From Kriegella sp963975415 (GTDB lineage: Bacteria > Bacteroidota > Bacteroidia > Flavobacteriales > Flavobacteriaceae), in the NCBI RefSeq assembly GCF_963975415.1, contig NZ_CAXBGN010000001.1, forward strand, positions 744,001 through 808,000: a DNA stretch of 64,000 nt, read 5' to 3'. The notes under the pieces were generated by a model. It was not told the DNA's origin and made no database searches. It worked only from the letters and a program-made list of their open reading frames with translations. The position numbers and the translations under genes were made by a program. This document shows, one piece after another, positions 9,371-18,255 of this stretch (its first letter is position 1; the number at the start of each line of letters is the position of its first letter).

Positions 9371-10435
9371 TTAGCGATCACTTCTTACGCGATGCACTTG
9401 CATAGCCTTAACTAACCATTTTGAAAGCGGTTTTTGCGGATTTCGCTTCTTTAAATCGATATAAATTCCCAATTTCTTTAATACAGGAACTTTATGGGTC
9501 TCCACAAATTCGATTAGTGTGCCATCAGGATCTTCAACGTAGCTGAAATGGCCCGCCGCAGCACCCATATCAAAACTATCGGCACTATCAACGGTAAAGG
9601 GGAAGTTCAGGCTTTTGGCATGCTCTCGAAGGGCCTGCATACCATGCACATCAAAACATAGGTGTATATAACCTAAATCACCCCAAAGTCGATCTTTGTA
9701 TATTTTATCGGGTTTCCGCTCTTCAGTCTGAATGAGTTCAATTTCAGCAGGACCGAAAAGTTCTCCGAACCCACCGACGGCTGTAGTACTGCGTTTTAGA
9801 AGCACCCTTTGAAAAGAAGCTTTACCACTGGGTAAATCGCAAAAATCTTGAAACACCCCTTTTTTGTTATAGACGACATGATCAAAGCCTAATAAGTGCT
9901 TATAAAAATCAATTGATGCATCCATATCGGAAACTCCGACAACCACGCCCAAAACACCGCCTGAAGCCGATTTTGAGGAACAGAAACAATAATTATCTGC
10001 GACTACCTCTACCAAATTGCCCCATGGATCTTCAAAGAAGAAATGAGACCGCCCAACTTCGGTAGTATGAAGTTCCGTAAGAAATGATAGTTGTAGAGCT
10101 TTTAATTCTTTATAGGTTTCCTCAATCGCATTGGATCGAAGTTTCATCACATTGATTCCTAAATCGCCCAACAAAATAGGAGTCTTCGAAGCTTCCGGAA
10201 TTCTATCTTTATACTGCCAAATTTCCAATCCTCCGCCACCTACCATATTCAGCGCCAACATTGCCAACCTTGAATAGGCCGTATTGTTAGTATATTTGGT
10301 CATTAGACCCGCAGTCGCTTCGTCTTGAAAGACTAAAATATCAAACCCCAGATATTTACGATACCAATTAAAAACTTCTTTGGCGTCGGCCACTCCGATA
10401 CCTATTTGTTGAATACCATTGATAATTTCTTTCAT
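9371..10435 (-). CDS. Two-domain VOC (glyoxalase/dioxygenase superfamily) protein
   Basis: This protein has 354 residues and two vicinal-oxygen-chelate domains, at about 8-145 (QIGIGVADAKEVFNWYRKYL to FFEDPWGNLVEVVAD) and about 158-312 (GVVVGVSDMDASIDFYKHLL to YVEDPDGTLIEFVETH). Acidic metal-ligand positions are visible near the domain ends. The superfamily includes glyoxalases, ring-cleavage dioxygenases and resistance proteins, so the reaction cannot be told from sequence. The C-terminal 40 residues are basic. The gene follows the glycosyltransferase gene by 7 bp and is probably cotranscribed. An ATCGC/GCGAT inverted repeat overlaps its 3' end. Confidence 0.85.
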   Translation of the reverse strand: MKEIINGIQQIGIGVADAKEVFNWYRKYLGFDILVFQDEATAGLMTKYTNNTAYSRLAMLALNMVGGGGLEIWQYKDRIPEASKTPILLGDLGINVMKLRSNAIEETYKELKALQLSFLTELHTTEVGRSHFFFEDPWGNLVEVVADNYCFCSSKSASGGVLGVVVGVSDMDASIDFYKHLLGFDHVVYNKKGVFQDFCDLPSGKASFQRVLLKRSTTAVGGFGELFGPAEIELIQTEERKPDKIYKDRLWGDLGYIHLCFDVHGMQALREHAKSLNFPFTVDSADSFDMGAAAGHFSYVEDPDGTLIEFVETHKVPVLKKLGIYIDLKKRNPQKPLSKWLVKAMQVHRVRSDR

Positions 10436-10442
10436 AGGCTAT

Positions 10443-11153
10443 TTAGGAACCACTTTGATAGGGGGAGCGTATCAGACGGTTATGTAGGGTTTTCAATTTA
10501 TTTGCAGGGTATCCGAGTTTAAACAAAATGACAAGAAGCAGATTGGAAAGGTTTACCCTCATATATGAATTATTCTGATATTTTCTGGCCGATACGACCA
10601 GGTCGTTCTTTATAATCTTATAACGTACATTGTTCTTTTTCATTCTCTCGAAAAATTCAAAATCTTCCATAACGATTTGGTGCTTATCAAAACCCTCTAA
10701 TTTTTCGAAAACGGATTTTCGTATAAAAAGACACTGATCTCCGCCTCCTGTAAATATACCATCCTTGGCGGTAAACGACGCATTAATCTTTAGAAATACA
10801 TTTTCATTATCAAATCGATATGAAAAAAAACCTGCATCATAGCCAGCCTTAAGCGTGTTTTCTATATCAGACAAAAACGATTTCGGAGGTGTGACATCTG
10901 CATGTAAGAAAACAAGAATATTGCCCTTTGCCAAGTCAGCCGCCTCGTTCATCTGTATGGCTCTTCCTGTACCGCTGCTTCGCCAAAAGCGGATATGCTC
11001 GCCTACCTCGATATTTTCTGAATCATCGGTACTACAAGAAGATAAAGAAACAATAACTTCTACGCCATCTAATGTCGTGGCAGGCGCCAATTCGAACAAA
11101 AGTGGTCGTAAATTATCATACTCATTATGAGCCGGAATTATTATACTGATCAT
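10443..11153 (-). CDS. Family 2 glycosyltransferase (TIGR04283-like)
   Basis: This protein has 236 residues. It opens with the GT-A nucleotide-sugar fold (MISIIIPAHNEYDNLRPLLF), has the acidic motif in LVFLHADVTPP, and shows GGGDQCLFIRKSVFEKLEGF and VMEDFEFFERMKK, which match the short glycosyltransferases known from rSAM/selenodomain-associated loci. The substrate is unknown. It is the first gene of a two-gene unit with the double-VOC protein. No selenium or radical-SAM gene lies nearby, so the name only reflects the family. Confidence 0.85.
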   Translation of the reverse strand: MISIIIPAHNEYDNLRPLLFELAPATTLDGVEVIVSLSSCSTDDSENIEVGEHIRFWRSSGTGRAIQMNEAADLAKGNILVFLHADVTPPKSFLSDIENTLKAGYDAGFFSYRFDNENVFLKINASFTAKDGIFTGGGDQCLFIRKSVFEKLEGFDKHQIVMEDFEFFERMKKNNVRYKIIKNDLVVSARKYQNNSYMRVNLSNLLLVILFKLGYPANKLKTLHNRLIRSPYQSGS

Positions 11154-11375
11154 AAACGAATGCTGTTCATTTTTGCGAATAGGTTGTTTGCCCGTAATTA
11201 GCCTGTTCTCTTTCCATGGATTTCTTTACATGAAATATTTTGTAGTAAAATAGATACAATATTTCGGAGTTCTATACTAATAGTAGATTATTTTTTGATA
11301 GTATTATCTTTTTTTTCGACCAACCATCCAAACCCCGGCGTATGCGTTTACGTAAGTAGGTTTAAAAGAAGAAAT

Positions 11376-12170
11376 ATGACAATAATAAAATCGGTTATCA
11401 TAAAATCCATTATTTTCTCGCTTTTTATGTTTACCCAATATACTATTGAAGCACAAAAAAAAAGTACTTCATCTATGAATTTCAATCAATTGTCTGAAAG
11501 GTTTTTGAATAACATTAAAACCAACAATGACACAAGCGACATCAGGGCACAATTATACGGTACTACTTTAGAAATTTTAGAAGAAAACTTGGTAACCGAT
11601 GAACAAAAATTGGCTTTCTGGGTTAATATTTACAATGCTTATATTCAGGTCATACTTTCCGAAAACCCGGACCTCTATGAGGATAAAAGAGACTTTTTCA
11701 AAAGAGAACAAATTCCCATTGCGGGCAGGTTAATTTCGTTCGAAAAGATAGAACACGGTATAATTCGTAAATCACAATGGCCGTTGGGCCTTGGTTTGGT
11801 ACGGAAGTGGTTTCCTAATAAATTTGAACGAAAATTAAGGGTTGGTAAACGTGACTACCGTATTCATTTTGCCTTGAACTGTGGTGCTAAAGATTGCCCA
11901 CCAGTTGCTATTTACAGTGCTGCCCAGCTTGACGAACAGTTTAACAAAAGCACTAAAAATTACTTAGAGCGCACATCAGAATATGATGTCGACAAAAAAG
12001 AAGTTGCGGTCACCGCTCTCTTCAATTGGTTTAGGGGCGATTTCGGATGTAAGAAAGGAGTCAAAAAAATATTGAAGCAATTTGATATTATTACTACAAC
12101 TAAACACATCGATATCACCTATAAAAACTACGATTGGACCCTTGACCTTAACAATTGGATCGAACTTTAA
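11376..12170 (+). CDS. Secreted DUF547 protein
   Basis: The start at 11376 is preferred over the upstream ATG at 11295 because it begins a clean signal peptide (MTIIKSVIIKSIIFSLFMF, cleavage near IEAQ) with an A/G-rich site just before it. The mature part carries the DUF547 domain: EQKLAFWVNIYNAYIQVIL, RLISFEKIEHGIIR and RIHFALNCGAKDCPPVAIY, including the conserved NC-G-A-x-x-C-P block. The function of DUF547 is not established; a cysteine-peptidase-like fold has been suggested for relatives. It is transcribed away from the glycosyltransferase gene. Confidence 0.88.
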   Translation: MTIIKSVIIKSIIFSLFMFTQYTIEAQKKSTSSMNFNQLSERFLNNIKTNNDTSDIRAQLYGTTLEILEENLVTDEQKLAFWVNIYNAYIQVILSENPDLYEDKRDFFKREQIPIAGRLISFEKIEHGIIRKSQWPLGLGLVRKWFPNKFERKLRVGKRDYRIHFALNCGAKDCPPVAIYSAAQLDEQFNKSTKNYLERTSEYDVDKKEVAVTALFNWFRGDFGCKKGVKKILKQFDIITTTKHIDITYKNYDWTLDLNNWIEL

Positions 12171-12231
12171 CATCGGTTCGATACGTTTAGGGAATATCTC
12201 TTAAAAAGTTAACTTATCGATTTGATTTTTA

Positions 12232-13332
12232 TCAGAACGCTTCTTTAATGGTAAAATAAAAATTACCGCCTTCGTTTGACATAGCATAATCGACTCTTAA
12301 CCTTACCCCATCCCTTTTGTTTATAATATATCGCAATCCGACCCCTGCCGCATTAATATAGGAAGACTGCAATACCTTTGCAAGGTCTGAGGCAACCGTT
12401 CCCGTAGAACCAAAGGCCGCACCTCCGAAACGACCGGCAATGGGAAAGCGATATTCCAGCGCAAAACTTAATTCGGCATTATCTTGAAAACGACGGTTGT
12501 TAATACCACGTGTGCGCTTTGACCCCAAATAATAGAGATCATAAAATGGGGTATTATTGCTACTGTGGGCCAAAAAAAGATTGGAAGCCAAGATATGTCG
12601 TTTGCCCAACTTTTGATAATACCGCGTATCGAGTTCGGCTTTGTAGTAAGAAAACGAAGACCCCAATATTTGAGATGAAGTAAAAACATTTCCCTGAATG
12701 TAGATTCCTTTTGTGGGATAAAATATATGGTCCCGTGCATCATAAAAGGCAACCAACCCGATGTTTGAAATGGTGCCGTCTCTTTTTCCTATGACTTCGG
12801 AAGAACTTAAAATACCGTTCTCCTTAATTTTTAAGTTCGAAAAATTGTCAAATTCGTAACCCACGCCTATCGAAAAATTGGTGAACAACTCGCGCACTAT
12901 TGAAAAACGAACTCTTGGAAAAGTTACCTCATAAGTTTCTTCATCTGCCTCCTTTGCATCCATACCCACCCCATAAAAATTATAGAAGTATTTATAAAAC
13001 CCAAATTCACCGACAACACGCCATTTCTCGTTATCCCTATAGAATTCAAAAGGCATATACAGTAAAAATTGACTCTTTGTCGTGTAGCTGAGACCTAGCT
13101 GCACCGAAGAAGGGCGTGTATCCCTATTCTCTGGGTTCAACCAAAAGGTACCTATTCCAAGACCCCCGAACCCAAATGCAGTCTCCGGTGTATAGAATGC
13201 GACCGGAAAAGCGGAGATTTTTAAATTTTTTTTGACGGTACTGTCTTGCTTTGATTTGTTCTTGTTTTGGGCAACAGTAGTTAGATAACAACAGCAAATA
13301 ATAGCGATTGATAATACAGTGTTCTTGATCAT
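12232..13332 (-). CDS. BamA/TamA-type surface-antigen outer membrane beta-barrel
   Basis: This protein has 366 residues, a signal peptide (cleavage after TTVAQ) and a C-terminal bacterial surface antigen barrel. Visible signs are alternating hydrophobic strands, FYDARDHIFYPTKGIYIQGN (the common 'D-x-R-D-x-x-F-x-P-x-x-G' strand motif), YYLGSKRTRGINNRRFQDN and a terminal FYFTIKEAF ending in aromatic phenylalanine. No POTRA domains fit before the barrel, so it is not BamA itself. Such single-barrel proteins are common in Bacteroidota and unassigned in function. The gene stands alone. Confidence 0.85.
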   Translation of the reverse strand: MIKNTVLSIAIICCCYLTTVAQNKNKSKQDSTVKKNLKISAFPVAFYTPETAFGFGGLGIGTFWLNPENRDTRPSSVQLGLSYTTKSQFLLYMPFEFYRDNEKWRVVGEFGFYKYFYNFYGVGMDAKEADEETYEVTFPRVRFSIVRELFTNFSIGVGYEFDNFSNLKIKENGILSSSEVIGKRDGTISNIGLVAFYDARDHIFYPTKGIYIQGNVFTSSQILGSSFSYYKAELDTRYYQKLGKRHILASNLFLAHSSNNTPFYDLYYLGSKRTRGINNRRFQDNAELSFALEYRFPIAGRFGGAAFGSTGTVASDLAKVLQSSYINAAGVGLRYIINKRDGVRLRVDYAMSNEGGNFYFTIKEAF

Positions 13333-13556
13333 TTAAATAAGTAACAATTAATCGATGTATAGGCTAATAATATAGACACATCAAGTTTTCTGACATTATA
13401 AATACGATATGGCGAAAATTGAAAACCTGAGGGCAAAATATTGAAATTAAAATATATCCATTGCCCCGTCTGATAAAATTACTTGCCGATATGCACAATA
13501 CCTTCAAATGTCTTTACTATGCGGACGTAACCATTACTACTGATATTGACCGGGGG

Positions 13557-13691
13557 TTAAAGTTTAGGCTTATTGTTCAGTGTGATTTGTAAAGCTTCGA
13601 TTTTTTTCTGCAAGAAATAATATGCAGTTATTACTTTCACACAAGTAAATACCATTAAAATCATCCAGAGTGTAAAGAAATAATAATCCAT
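13557..13691 (-). CDS. Predicted 44-residue single-membrane-segment protein
   Basis: The ORF starts MDYYFFTLWMILMVFTCVKV and ends KPKL. It has a short acidic start, one hydrophobic helix (about 4-27) with a lysine at residue 19, and a basic amphipathic tail (QKKIEALQITLNNK). No database family is recalled. Its reality is supported by the ORF at 16424-16531, which aligns without gaps: 12 of the first 32 positions are identical, including LW at 8-9, M13, VKV at 18-20 and A23. The two ORFs lie on the opposite strand on either side of the MMPL exporter gene. The start has no clear ribosome binding site, which is normal in this phylum. Confidence 0.6.
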   Translation of the reverse strand: MDYYFFTLWMILMVFTCVKVITAYYFLQKKIEALQITLNNKPKL

Positions 13692-14043
13692 AAGTATATT
13701 ATTTAATTCGTATTTAAATTGAAAAGTCTCATTCGACCTGTATATTACTTACGGAAATAAAATACTTTGGTTTTGCCGTTTAGCTAAAGTTTTGGGCGTT
13801 ATATCAAAAAAACAATAGCATAATATTTTGATATACAAAATATTAACTTAAAAATCAGAAACAACTAAAACTAATCTTATCCAAACTTAAGCTCTTAGAA
13901 AATACGTATACAATGACCTGTATTTTTGACTGCGGTACTTCGAATGATTTTAATTATACGCTTTGGGATCGAATAGACACTTGTTTCTTAAATTGCCCTG
14001 GTCAACCTCATTATGCATGATTACGAAAAACAACTGAAATCTT
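13692..14043. promoter_or_regulatory. Spacer upstream of exporter and micropeptide, with inverted repeat
   Basis: The 350-bp divergent spacer holds a perfect 10-bp inverted repeat, TATATCAAAA at 13800-13809 and TTTTGATATA at 13826-13835. It could be an operator for either direction. A 35-codon plus-strand frame at 13913-14020 has no supporting feature. Confidence 0.35.
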
Positions 14044-16284
14044 ATGCCCAAACTACTGACGGTAAAAAAAGTAATACTTCCCACTTTCTTTGGTTTAGCC
14101 ATTCTCTCGGTTATACTATTAGGAAATTTGAAATTCTCTTTTGACTTTAGCCAATTTTTTCCGGAAGGGGACGAAGATCTGATTTTCTACAACGATTTTA
14201 TCAAAGATTTCGGAAGCGATGATAATTTTCTGCTAATCGCCATAGAAAATGAGCCCTCAGTCTTTGATAGTGGTTTCTTGAAAAGGTTCCATCAATTTTC
14301 ATTAGATTCGAAAAAATTCTCCTATATAAAAGAAAGCCAATCGCTTACGACCTTATTTTATCCTTTAAAAACCTCCTTCGGCTATACCAGATTGCCCGTT
14401 ATACATTTACAGGATTCCACAAAATACGCCGCCGATTGGGAAAAATTAAAAAATAATGAGCTTTTCTTGAATACCTTGATCGATGCGCAAGGTTCTTCAA
14501 TGGTCATTGCAATTGAAACAGACGATGAACTCAATTATAATCAATCGCTAAAATTATTGAGCGAAGTACGCCAATCGTTGACCAAAAACAAATTAAACGA
14601 TTACCATCTCATGGGGCGTGCTTTTTTTTATGAAGCCATTGTTCAGATGCAAAAACGGGAATTAATCGTAACCACTATTGTTTCAACGATACTAGTCTTT
14701 TTCATACTTCTTCTGGTTTACCGCCGCATCGCCATAGTGCTCATATCATTGTTTTCGATTGTAATGGCTTTGCTACTTTTTCTTGGCATTTTATCGGCAT
14801 TAGGAAAAGAACTTAACGCCTTGGCCGCCTTTTATCCGATATTACTTTTAATTGTTGCTACTTCAGATGTAATACATATAATGGATAGCTTTTTATTAAA
14901 AATGCGGATGGGAGAAGATAGGGAAACCGCTTTGATCACCGCCCTTAAGGAAGTAGGCCTTGTGACATTGTTAACATCGATTACCACCGCAATCGGTTTT
15001 GTGTCGCTTCTATATTCTCGATTGGAGAGTATTAGTAATTTTGGAATCAATTCTGCAATAGGTGTAGGCGTGGCCTACATCACAGTCATCTTACTAACCA
15101 GCACACTATTGTTGATGGTCAAGCCCAGGTACCTTTTATTAAAGAGAGATACCACTTTCGAATGGTCGCTATTTCTGGCAAAGCTAAATATTTTTACAAA
15201 AAAAAGACAACGGCCCATAGTATTCGGAAGCTTACTTTTAATGTTTATCTGTTTTTGGGGAATTTCGAGAATCAGTACGAATTATCAATTTTCTGAAGTA
15301 TTGCCCGAAGGCAGTGATATTGCCGAAGATTTCACTTTCTTTCAGAACAATTATTCAGGCTTCAGACCTTTGGAAGTAGCCGTTATAGCTAAAGCACCTC
15401 ACAAGGTGACAGATTTTGCCTTAATACAGGAAATTGAAAAGGTAGAGAATACATTAAAGACAATAAATGCTATTGGTAATGTACAATCTGTGACCGCTAT
15501 TTACAAAACGATTAATAGGGCTCATCATCTCAATAAATCAGAATACTTTTCTTTGCCTAAGGAAAAAGGCACATTCGAAGCATACAAAAAAGAAATCAAC
15601 AGCCTCGCCAAAAGACAATTGTTAAAGTTTGTAGATGCTACCGAAACCAAAGCTCGAATAACTTCAAGAGTTTTAGATGTAGGGGCAGACAGTCTAAATA
15701 ATATCTACGACCAGATAAACACATTCGTCGCTACTCAAACCGACACCAGTTTAGTACAATTCAAATTGACCGGTAAAGGACTTTTATTAGATAAAAATGC
15801 AATTTATGCCAGAGATAGTCTGCTTCAAGGACTATCGCTCGGACTCTTATTGGTTGCCCTACTCATGTCAATACTCTTTAAAAATGCAAAACTCGTTCTG
15901 ATATCTCTGATCCCAAATTTGATGCCGCTGTTATTTGCAGGAGCATTATTGGGCTTTTTAGGCATTCCACTTGAGGCTTCGGTTTCTATCGTTTTTGCCA
16001 TTGTATTCGGTATTGCCGTAGATGACACCATTCATTTCTTGGGAAAATATAAACTCTGTAGGTCTACAGGATTGGACAAAGAAGCCGCTTTGGAAAAAAC
16101 ATTTCTAGAAACAGGAAGAGCACTGATAATAACAACGATTACGCTATTTTTTGGGTTTATGGTTTTATTGTTTTCCGTTCATAAACCCAGTATTACTATT
16201 GGTCTACTAATAAGTACTACCCTATTGACCGCTTTAATACTAGACCTTTTATTACTACCCATATTAATTCGGAAAATGTTATGA
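14044..16284 (+). CDS. MMPL/RND-superfamily exporter
   Basis: This protein has 746 residues in two similar halves. Each half has one membrane helix, a large periplasmic loop and a bundle of about five helices. The first half runs from the N-terminal helix (TFFGLAILSVILLG) through the bundle at about 215-365. The second starts near 395 and has a bundle at about 595-745 (FAIVFGIAVDDTIHFLGKYK, the conserved acidic helix). These proteins use the proton gradient to move lipids, hopanoids or other hydrophobic compounds to the cell surface. No periplasmic adaptor or outer-membrane partner is next to it. The cargo is unknown. Two related micropeptide ORFs flank it on the other strand. Confidence 0.9.
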   Translation: MPKLLTVKKVILPTFFGLAILSVILLGNLKFSFDFSQFFPEGDEDLIFYNDFIKDFGSDDNFLLIAIENEPSVFDSGFLKRFHQFSLDSKKFSYIKESQSLTTLFYPLKTSFGYTRLPVIHLQDSTKYAADWEKLKNNELFLNTLIDAQGSSMVIAIETDDELNYNQSLKLLSEVRQSLTKNKLNDYHLMGRAFFYEAIVQMQKRELIVTTIVSTILVFFILLLVYRRIAIVLISLFSIVMALLLFLGILSALGKELNALAAFYPILLLIVATSDVIHIMDSFLLKMRMGEDRETALITALKEVGLVTLLTSITTAIGFVSLLYSRLESISNFGINSAIGVGVAYITVILLTSTLLLMVKPRYLLLKRDTTFEWSLFLAKLNIFTKKRQRPIVFGSLLLMFICFWGISRISTNYQFSEVLPEGSDIAEDFTFFQNNYSGFRPLEVAVIAKAPHKVTDFALIQEIEKVENTLKTINAIGNVQSVTAIYKTINRAHHLNKSEYFSLPKEKGTFEAYKKEINSLAKRQLLKFVDATETKARITSRVLDVGADSLNNIYDQINTFVATQTDTSLVQFKLTGKGLLLDKNAIYARDSLLQGLSLGLLLVALLMSILFKNAKLVLISLIPNLMPLLFAGALLGFLGIPLEASVSIVFAIVFGIAVDDTIHFLGKYKLCRSTGLDKEAALEKTFLETGRALIITTITLFFGFMVLLFSVHKPSITIGLLISTTLLTALILDLLLLPILIRKML

Positions 16285-16423
16285 CCAAAGTATTAATCCC
16301 AACGAATAGGAAATAAATAAGAAGCTTAAGCCATAACGTATTTCATCATACTTACGACATAGACAGGGTCATCGAAGCGTTATTTCTACGCCGAAAACAA
16401 ATATTGCTTAAAAAAGGTAATGG

Positions 16424-16531
16424 CTATTTCCGGGACTTCAATGTCTTTCGCAAGGCTTTTCGGGCTGACATCACTTTAACGGCAACTAATAACATTACTG
16501 ATATCCACAGGGCAAACAGGATGTATTCCAT
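16424..16531 (-). CDS. Predicted 35-residue single-membrane-segment protein, paralogue of the one at 13557
   Basis: The ORF starts MEYILFALWISVMLLVAVKV and ends KTLKSRK. It has a short acidic start, one hydrophobic helix with lysine at residue 19, and a strongly basic tail. It shares the pattern M-[DE]-Y-x-x-F-x-L-W-x(3)-M-x(4)-VKV-x(2)-A-x(3)-L-x-K with the ORF at 13557-13691 over an ungapped alignment. Both starts follow an ACTT-like context. Membrane micropeptides of this shape often bind and tune larger membrane proteins; the exporter between them is the obvious candidate, but that is inference. Confidence 0.6.
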   Translation of the reverse strand: MEYILFALWISVMLLVAVKVMSARKALRKTLKSRK

Positions 16532-16706
16532 AAAGTATCGGGGGATTTAAGTTGGTCGGTATATTTATAAAAGTTCAATTCCAAATATAAAATTTGCGTG
16601 TAAAAAGTACAATTATCAACTACGTAACGTAAGTTTACTAATTTTTGTTATATGTTCCTACAAAAAAATTAAAAATATTCTGAATATTATTTCTTTAAAC
16701 TAAGAA

Positions 16707-16735
16707 AATACCCCAGTTTTTGTAGCTGGGGTATT
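16707..16735 (-). terminator. Intrinsic terminator after the TPR lipoprotein
   Basis: Perfect 10-bp arms (AATACCCCAG/CTGGGGTATT) enclose a 9-base loop about 80 bp after the TPR gene's stop codon. The minus-strand reading continues into a T-rich stretch, so it suits that direction best. Confidence 0.75.
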
Positions 16736-16813
16736 ATTCAAAAAAACAACCAAACCTAAAAAAATGAATTATCGACCAAAATCTGTTAGCTTACATCCTT
16801 TTCTTTTCCTCAT

Positions 16814-18091
16814 CTACAAATGAACGATTTTGTCTTCCATAGATGGACCTAACTCATATATAGCCCCCATAAGTTCTTCTTTCAACAACAGGACTTTTTC
16901 TTTTTCACCCGTCGCCTTGTAAATTTCGGCATTGCGATAGAGAATGTTGGGCTCAAAAGTTTTTCCTTCTATATGCAACTCAACAATATTACGTGCTTTT
17001 TCAGTTTCCCCGTTCTTAAGATAACTATAGGCCAAAAGGCTGTAAGACTCAGGTGTCGGCCTGTTCGCAACTTCCTTTTTCGACAACTGAATTGCCTTTT
17101 TATATTGTTGCGTTTTATCGATATAAAGATTGACATTGTATGCATTGTACATATCACCATAGTCGGAATTTTGAACCATTTTAAAATACAGGTCCAGATT
17201 AGATAGGCTCTCTATATCATTGCCCATAAATTCGGCAATTTCCGCTTTTACTAAATAATAGTCGGGAGACTTATAATTTTTTGTCACCGAATCTAATATT
17301 CGCAAAGCTTCTTCTGGATTTTTCTCATAGGAAAATACAATCCATGCAATACCTTTTTTAGCATAAGCATTGCCGGGATCAAGTTTCAGTGCCTTTAAAT
17401 AATATCGATACGAATCTTTTACTTTTCCTGCATGGCCGTAGTAGTCAGCCAAATTGGTATAAGACCAAAGTTTAAGTTCATTACTGTTTGTTTTCTCGGC
17501 TTCCATCATGGCCTTTTCCATAAATCGTATGGTAGTATCTAAATCACCTTTATAGTCGTTCCATTTGGCCAACCGTATTAGATAACCGAAATCAGACATG
17601 TTTTTCGTGCTGTCAAGATATTTTTCCGCATCCTTATAATTACCAAGTTCCATTTGAATATCAAACAGTAATCTTTGAGAGTCCGTAATATCACTTCCCC
17701 TCTTTCGAGCAGCATTCGCCATTCGCAGGGCATCTTTAAATCGATGTTGTGATATATAGTTTCTAGCCAGTGCCCTGTAATAACCAGCCCTTCCAATAGC
17801 CGCAATATCGACAGCTTTTTCCAGTGCTTGTTCCGCTTTTTTCAAATACTGAATATCGCCAGTTTTTTGAAAAAAATCATTGTATTCCCCTGCTACGATT
17901 CCGAAACTCATCAACTGAATGCTATCAGGCTTTATTTTTGAATTCCAAAGGTTGAAATATTTCGAGTCTGTTTTAAGGGGTTTATTAATTAGAAATTCAT
18001 TGTAATCCTCAGAGTTGGTGACCGTAGCCTCCCCTCCCATTTGACATGAAACAAGGCTGAAAACCGTCAATAAAGTAAAAATATATCTCAT
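16814..18091 (-). CDS. Tetratricopeptide-repeat lipoprotein
   Basis: This protein has 425 residues. A lipoprotein signal ends in LVSC (cysteine at about residue 16), so it is probably attached to an envelope membrane. The rest is a run of helical TPR units, for example YLKKAEQALEKAVDIAAIGR, LWSYTNLADYYGHAGKVKDS and YLKALKLDPGNAYAKKGIAW. TPR lipoproteins scaffold envelope complexes; no catalytic domain is seen. It lies 165 bp after the split DUF4331 pair, but a strong terminator stands between them, so it likely has its own promoter. Confidence 0.88.
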   Translation of the reverse strand: MRYIFTLLTVFSLVSCQMGGEATVTNSEDYNEFLINKPLKTDSKYFNLWNSKIKPDSIQLMSFGIVAGEYNDFFQKTGDIQYLKKAEQALEKAVDIAAIGRAGYYRALARNYISQHRFKDALRMANAARKRGSDITDSQRLLFDIQMELGNYKDAEKYLDSTKNMSDFGYLIRLAKWNDYKGDLDTTIRFMEKAMMEAEKTNSNELKLWSYTNLADYYGHAGKVKDSYRYYLKALKLDPGNAYAKKGIAWIVFSYEKNPEEALRILDSVTKNYKSPDYYLVKAEIAEFMGNDIESLSNLDLYFKMVQNSDYGDMYNAYNVNLYIDKTQQYKKAIQLSKKEVANRPTPESYSLLAYSYLKNGETEKARNIVELHIEGKTFEPNILYRNAEIYKATGEKEKVLLLKEELMGAIYELGPSMEDKIVHL

Positions 18092-18212
18092 GGTAGTGTT
18101 TTTAAGGTTTAATTGTAAAGTTCTTGAAGGCTTCTTCTCTTTATGCTAAAAGAAATCTTGCAAAATGGTCGTATAAATAAATGGCTGTAAGCTTACTTAC
18201 TTTTTAAAATAA

Positions 18213-18234
18213 GGGAGGGTGAAATCACCCTCCC
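18213..18234 (-). terminator. Intrinsic terminator of the DUF4331 unit
   Basis: Ten-base arms (GGGAGGGTGA/TCACCCTCCC) with a very short central AA form a GC-rich hairpin 22 bp past the DUF4331 C-terminal gene. On the minus strand it is followed by TTATTTT. Confidence 0.8.
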
Positions 18235-18255
18235 CTATGCTCCTTTTTCATAGAC

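Noticed and set aside
13913..14020. Plus-strand 35-codon frame before the exporter
   Set aside because: Cysteine-rich but with no start signal or homologue in the window, unlike the micropeptide pair.
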